Of a DNA stretch of 26,369 nt, positions 22,992-26,369 are shown piece by piece. Each line of letters starts with the position of its first letter. The first letter of the stretch is position 1. Source of the DNA: an uncultured Eubacteriales bacterium. Lineage in GTDB: Bacteria; Bacillota_A; Clostridia; Christensenellales; Aristaeellaceae. The notes beneath the pieces were generated by a model, which worked only from the letters and a program-made list of their open reading frames with translations, was not told where the DNA came from and searched no databases. The stretch is taken from the NCBI GenBank assembly GCA_902775835.1, contig CACYNZ010000008.1:1-26369 (forward strand). Direction: 5' to 3'. Made by a program: the position numbers and the translations under genes.

Positions 22992-24101
22992 ATGATCTTC
23001 TCAGCGAATACTCAGGAACTGATTGAGGGATTGAATGTTGTCACCCACGCCATTCCGGCAAGGGCTGCCAACAAGAGCATGGAATGTGTGCTCATGGAAA
23101 GTTTTGATAACGAACTGAGTCTGACCTGTACAGACGGTTCCGTTATTATCCAGACCTATGTGAAAGCAGAGATCTCGGAATCCGGAAAAGTTCTTCTTCC
23201 CGGAAAACTGCTTTCCGATCTGATCAGGAGATTTCCTGACAGTACGGTGAACTTCAATATCAACGCATCACATATTGCGTCGATCCGCTGCAGATCCACC
23301 AGAAGCAATATTTCCGGACTCAGTGCTGTGGAATTTCCGGATCTGCAGGATCTTTCCTCCGATACCACTGTGATCATTCCTCAGAATATTCTGAAGAACA
23401 TGATCAACAAGACGGTTTTCTCCGCTTCCACGGTGGATTCCAAGCAGACACTCACCGGTGTTCTGTGGGAAATCAGTGAGGAAGAATTCCGTATGGTGGC
23501 ACTGGATGGCTTCAGGCTTTCTCTTCAGGTGAACCAGGAACAGTATTCTGTGAAGAATTTCGTGCAGAATATGAAGGCCATCATTCCTTCCAGAATTCTC
23601 AATGAAATCGGGAAATCTCTTTCTGATTCGGATGATCCCTGTTCCATTCAGTTTGAAAAGAACCGGGTAAAATTCAATTTCAACCGCTATAATTTCATTT
23701 CTGTTCTGCTTTCCGGTGATTTCATGGACTATCGGCGCATTATTCCAGATACGTTCAAGACCCAGGTGGAAATCAACAAGACGGTTCTGGAAGAATCCAT
23801 TGAGAGAGCAAGTCTTCTGGCACGTGAAGGAAAGAGCAATATCATCAAGATGAGCATTCAGGAAGAGAGCCTGATCATTTCTTCCAGAGCGGATCAGGGC
23901 GATTTCATGGAAGAACTCCAGATTTCCCTGCATGGAGATCCGATCAATATTGCTTTCAACCCGAAGTATATTCTGGATGTGATCCGGAATATTCCCGATG
24001 ACATCATGATTATGAACATGAATTCGAATGTAAGTCCTCTGATTGTGACAAACAAATCAGAAATTGAGTCTCTTTATCTGATTCTGCCGGTGAGGGTGTA
24101 A
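22992..24101 (+). CDS. dnaN: DNA polymerase III beta subunit (sliding clamp)
   Basis: The clamp encircles DNA and tethers polymerase III and many partner proteins. The 369-residue protein has the normal length, three clamp-like domains, SAVEFPDL before the second domain, ALDGFRLS, and the standard C-terminus LILPVRV. AAAGAGG lies 7 bases before the ATG. The gene is markedly richer in A/T-ending codons than genes left of 22.5 kb. It directly follows the origin; the usual upstream neighbour dnaA is absent. Confidence 0.97.
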   Translation: MIFSANTQELIEGLNVVTHAIPARAANKSMECVLMESFDNELSLTCTDGSVIIQTYVKAEISESGKVLLPGKLLSDLIRRFPDSTVNFNINASHIASIRCRSTRSNISGLSAVEFPDLQDLSSDTTVIIPQNILKNMINKTVFSASTVDSKQTLTGVLWEISEEEFRMVALDGFRLSLQVNQEQYSVKNFVQNMKAIIPSRILNEIGKSLSDSDDPCSIQFEKNRVKFNFNRYNFISVLLSGDFMDYRRIIPDTFKTQVEINKTVLEESIERASLLAREGKSNIIKMSIQEESLIISSRADQGDFMEELQISLHGDPINIAFNPKYILDVIRNIPDDIMIMNMNSNVSPLIVTNKSEIESLYLILPVRV

Positions 24102-24131
24102 TATCCTGGCTGTGAAAGCTGAAACTGAATA

Positions 24132-24202
24132 GATGAAAAGGCACTTTTATCTGAAATGCAGAGGATGGATCACCATTTGCAAAGGATAAAGTGCCTTTCA
24201 TC
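24132..24202 (+). promoter_or_regulatory. Large stem-loop between dnaN and recF
   Basis: GATGAAAAGGCACTTTTATC (24132-24151) pairs with GATAAAGTGCCTTTCATC (24185-24202) over 18 bp with two bulged bases; the loop has an inner AAATG/CATTT pairing. No T run follows. It occupies the place where yaaA often lies and ends 18 bases before the recF start, so it could limit recF expression or process the transcript. Confidence 0.65.
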
Positions 24203-24220
24203 ATATGGGATTGTGATGGT

Positions 24221-25381
24221 ATGAAGATTGAAAGGATCTATCTTCATAATTTCCGGAATTATGAGGACATTGATATACACCCTTCTGAATCAGTCAATAT
24301 ATTATATGGAAGGAATGGATCCGGAAAGACGAATTTTCTTGAATCCATTCATTACTGCGCGCTGGGTAGAAGTCACAGGACCAACAATGACAAGGAAGTT
24401 GTATCCAAGAACGGAAAAGAAGCCAGCTGCCATATACATGTAAAGACCGAAACAGAGAGAAACAAGATCAGTATCCGGCTGACTCCAGGCATGGATAAGA
24501 AGAAGCAGGTCATCATCAATGGAAACAAGGCTGGAAGAATTTCTGATCTGATGGGGAAGCTTCGCTGTGTCATGTTTTCTCCGGAAGATCTCATGATCAT
24601 CAAGGAAGGACCAAATCTGCGGAGAAAATACCTGGACATGATGATCAGCCAGATCAGCACGGGATATTTTGTTGCACTTCAGAAATATGCAAGAGCTCTG
24701 GATCATCGCAATGTGCTTCTGAAGGACATGAGAAAGACGCAGCACGTCAATACGGATCTGCTGGATGTTTTCGAACAGGAACTGATAGAATGTGCAAAAG
24801 TTATCGTTCCCATGCGGCATGAAGTCATAGAGAAACTGAAAGACTATGTTTCCAGGTATTATGGGGAAATAAGCAGTTCGCCAAATGAAAAAATCTCCAT
24901 CCGCTACAGCACCTGTGCCGGAGAAGACGGAGAGATCGAGGAAAGTCTGAAAAAGCAGTTTCTGGAAAACAGGGAACGGGATATTCTGTATGGTTCCACA
25001 AGCGTGGGCATTCACAGAGAAGATATGATCTTCTATCTGAATGGATATGAAATGAAAACCTTCGGGTCCCAGGGACAGATCCGGACTGCTGCGCTGGCGC
25101 TGAAATTATGTCAGATTGATATATTTGATGAACTGACAGGGGAAAAGCCGGTTTTGCTTCTGGATGATGTGATGAGTGAGCTGGATATGACAAGAAGAAC
25201 TAAGCTCATTGAAAAGATCAGTGACGTTCAGACATTTATCACATGTACGGAAAAGAGTGATTTTGTTTCCAATCCTGATTATCATATTCTCGAAGTAAAA
25301 ATGTGTGAAGGAAAAGGAATCATTCACGAAGAAGACCAGATTGCATCAGCGGAAGAGGATATGGAGCCGGAGTTTCTGTAA
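24221..25381 (+). CDS. recF: DNA replication and repair protein RecF
   Basis: RecF is an SMC-like ATPase that works with RecO and RecR to load RecA at gaps and stalled forks. The 386-residue protein starts MKIERIYLHNFRNYEDIDI as usual, with Walker A GRNGSGKT (30-37), the signature GSQGQIRTAALALKL, and Walker B VLLLDDVMSELD. I chose ATG 24221 by homology; an in-frame GTG at 24191 lies inside the stem-loop arm. The ribosome binding site is weak (GGGA about 10 bases upstream), in keeping with low RecF levels. It follows dnaN after 119 bases without the usual yaaA. Confidence 0.95.
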   Translation: MKIERIYLHNFRNYEDIDIHPSESVNILYGRNGSGKTNFLESIHYCALGRSHRTNNDKEVVSKNGKEASCHIHVKTETERNKISIRLTPGMDKKKQVIINGNKAGRISDLMGKLRCVMFSPEDLMIIKEGPNLRRKYLDMMISQISTGYFVALQKYARALDHRNVLLKDMRKTQHVNTDLLDVFEQELIECAKVIVPMRHEVIEKLKDYVSRYYGEISSSPNEKISIRYSTCAGEDGEIEESLKKQFLENRERDILYGSTSVGIHREDMIFYLNGYEMKTFGSQGQIRTAALALKLCQIDIFDELTGEKPVLLLDDVMSELDMTRRTKLIEKISDVQTFITCTEKSDFVSNPDYHILEVKMCEGKGIIHEEDQIASAEEDMEPEFL

Positions 25382-25430
25382 ATATTCATCTGGACAATAT
25401 ATTGTGGTTTATATAGGCATGAACCACTAC

Positions 25431-25472
25431 GACCGAAAATGTTTCACGTGAAACATTTTCGGTTATTTTTTT
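25431..25472 (+). terminator. recF terminator built on a parS palindrome
   Basis: Positions 25433-25462 form a perfect 30-base palindrome centred on a parS site, extendable to 25431-25464 with one A-T and one G-T pair. A T-rich run (TTATTTTTTT) follows at once. The same sequence could thus both bind ParB and end the recF transcript. Confidence 0.55.
25440..25455. promoter_or_regulatory. parS: parS site 1
   Basis: TGTTTCACGTGAAACA is the exact 16-base ParB/Spo0J binding palindrome. This copy lies 59 bases after the recF stop, at the centre of a 30-base perfect palindrome. Confidence 0.93.
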
Positions 25473-25608
25473 GAAGATGGAAGCCAATGATTTGCGAGCA
25501 GACTGAAACACTCAATGATATCCAATATGGCTGCATGGATTGTGTTATCGTTTTCGCGAAAATTCCACTGTATACAAGAAAGTAGTCATGAATAACTGTG
25601 CAGAATAA

Positions 25609-25624
25609 TGTTTCACGTGAAACA
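25609..25624. promoter_or_regulatory. parS: parS site 2
   Basis: Exact copy of the 16-base palindrome, 169 bases from site 1, with two further A-T pairs on each side. Confidence 0.93.
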
Positions 25625-25696
25625 TTTTGTGAAAGACTGAGTATGGAACGTGTATCCCATATTTCTTTCGTTGAGGGATATGACACACGCAGACAA

Positions 25697-25712
25697 TGTT
25701 TCACGTGAAACA
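25697..25712. promoter_or_regulatory. parS: parS site 3
   Basis: Exact copy of the 16-base palindrome, 88 bases from site 2. Flanks are CAA on the left and ATT on the right. Confidence 0.93.
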
Positions 25713-25918
25713 ATTGAATATGATTCAAATATCATGAATTGGGTTCATTCATAGTAGATATGTCGAAAATGAAATGCAGAAAAAAGATGGAATAAGAAAC
25801 AGATTCAATTTCAGATGCTCATATAAAAAATGACCATCAAATGTACATAGAATTTGATGTCTCATCTGAAGGATTGTGTGAGTCACCAAACTCAGAATAC
25901 TGAGAGTGGAAGAATCAC

Positions 25919-25943
25919 AACGCTGCTGGTTATCAGCAGTGTT
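25919..25943. other. Stem-loop in the parS region
   Basis: AACGCTGCTG and CAGCAGTGTT pair over 10 bases with one G-T pair and a 5-base loop (GTTAT). No T run follows. Function unknown. Confidence 0.5.
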
Positions 25944-25970
25944 ACTTGGCAGATAGTGGATGAATGAAAA

Positions 25971-25986
25971 TGTTTCACGTGAAACA
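25971..25986. promoter_or_regulatory. parS: parS site 4
   Basis: Exact copy of the 16-base palindrome, 274 bases from site 3, extended by four A-T pairs on each side (25967-25990). Confidence 0.93.
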
Positions 25987-26106
25987 TTTTTCTGATAATA
26001 CCGACTTCAAAGTTTTAGGCATGGTTTTCATCAGAAGGGATGATGGAATTTTTGCATCAAGGATTTCATCATGGTTTTTCAAATCGATATAAGTGTTGTG
26101 AAACAG

Positions 26107-26152
26107 ATCTTTCTGTCTGTGAAAGAAAGATGTACCCAAGACACAGAAAGAT
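26107..26152 (+). other. Mutually exclusive hairpins near the right edge
   Basis: ATCTTTC (26107-26113) can pair with GAAAGAT (26125-26131), while the longer ATCTTTCTG (26107-26115) can pair with CAGAAAGAT (26144-26152). This is an attenuator-like switch shape if the region is transcribed toward a gene beyond the window. A TATAAT (26196-26201) without a good -35 lies further right. Confidence 0.3.
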
Positions 26153-26369
26153 AAAAGAGATAAGGGACTAAAATCAGGTTCAGAGAAGACTTATATATAA
26201 TGAAGAAACACATGCAGGAAATCTGAAAAAAGGAGTTTTTCATTGTTACAGTTTATGGAATGAATAATGATCTTATTCCTCCAGAAAATATTACGGTGAC
26301 AGACGTTTGAGAACCGGATAAAAACTAGCCTGTATTATAGACAAGCGTGAATGATAAAGAAAAGAAATT

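Larger units (their letters stand above)
25382..26369. other. Non-coding parS-bearing region to the right window edge
   Basis: Almost 1 kb after recF holds no convincing gene on either strand. It contains four exact parS palindromes, two other hairpins and AT-rich DNA. An open frame on the minus strand (25444-25728) is formed across three parS repeats and has no ribosome binding site. gyrB, which often follows recF, is not present within the window. Confidence 0.7.

Noticed and set aside
25444..25728. 94-codon minus-strand frame after recF
   Set aside because: It is formed across parS repeats (FHVKH and NVSRET are translations of the palindrome), has no ribosome binding site and no family match.
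25382..26369. CRISPR array or mobile-element repeats as explanation of the repeated 16-mers
   Set aside because: Spacing is irregular (88-274 bases), the repeats are perfect palindromes identical to parS, and no cas or transposase gene is present.

Overview
The window looks like chromosomal DNA from a moderately GC-rich member of the Bacillota, probably a Clostridia-like lineage; I cannot name a genus. The evidence is a ylxM-ffh-rpsP-khpA signal-recognition operon, a methionine aminopeptidase with an N-terminal SEC-C zinc motif, a DUF1461/TIGR01906 membrane protein, sigma-A type promoters, a DnaA-box plus DnaA-trio origin just upstream of dnaN, and four exact copies of the Bacillus-type parS sequence.

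Left part (1-5 kb): a complete tRNA-Arg(CCT), then a second tRNA-Arg(CCT) broken at the end of its anticodon loop, both on the minus strand behind one recognisable promoter and separated by hairpin-rich non-coding DNA. Next come inverted repeats and a minus-strand run of housekeeping genes, read in the order DUF1461 protein, tsaD (tRNA t6A modification), pdp (nucleoside salvage), murG (cell wall). Upstream of these (5-9 kb) are prfB (release factor 2, with no programmed frameshift) and secA. SecA is divergent from the ylxM-ffh-rpsP-khpA operon (9-11.4 kb), with clear promoters in both directions.

Middle (11.5-22.5 kb): pcp, a zinc-ribbon membrane protein of unknown role, and a minus-strand carbohydrate operon: secreted sugar-binding protein, two permeases, a 619-residue protein that resembles an alpha/alpha-barrel carbohydrate enzyme, and ogt (DNA alkyl repair). 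No transport ATPase is present. Upstream is map, divergent from a cytoplasmic GH31 alpha-glucosidase gene that overlaps a radical-SAM (PflA-like) gene by 4 bases.

Right part (22.5-26.4 kb): base composition drops visibly. A roughly 400-base origin region carries about ten DnaA boxes, six DnaA-trio-like triplets and AT-rich DNA. It is followed by dnaN, a large hairpin, recF, and then almost 1 kb of non-coding DNA with four parS palindromes. dnaA, yaaA and gyrB are not at their common positions. This combined origin/centromere segment is the most striking part of the window. If replication starts here, the minus-strand genes on the left are co-directional with the fork, and the SRP operon and GH31 pair are head-on.
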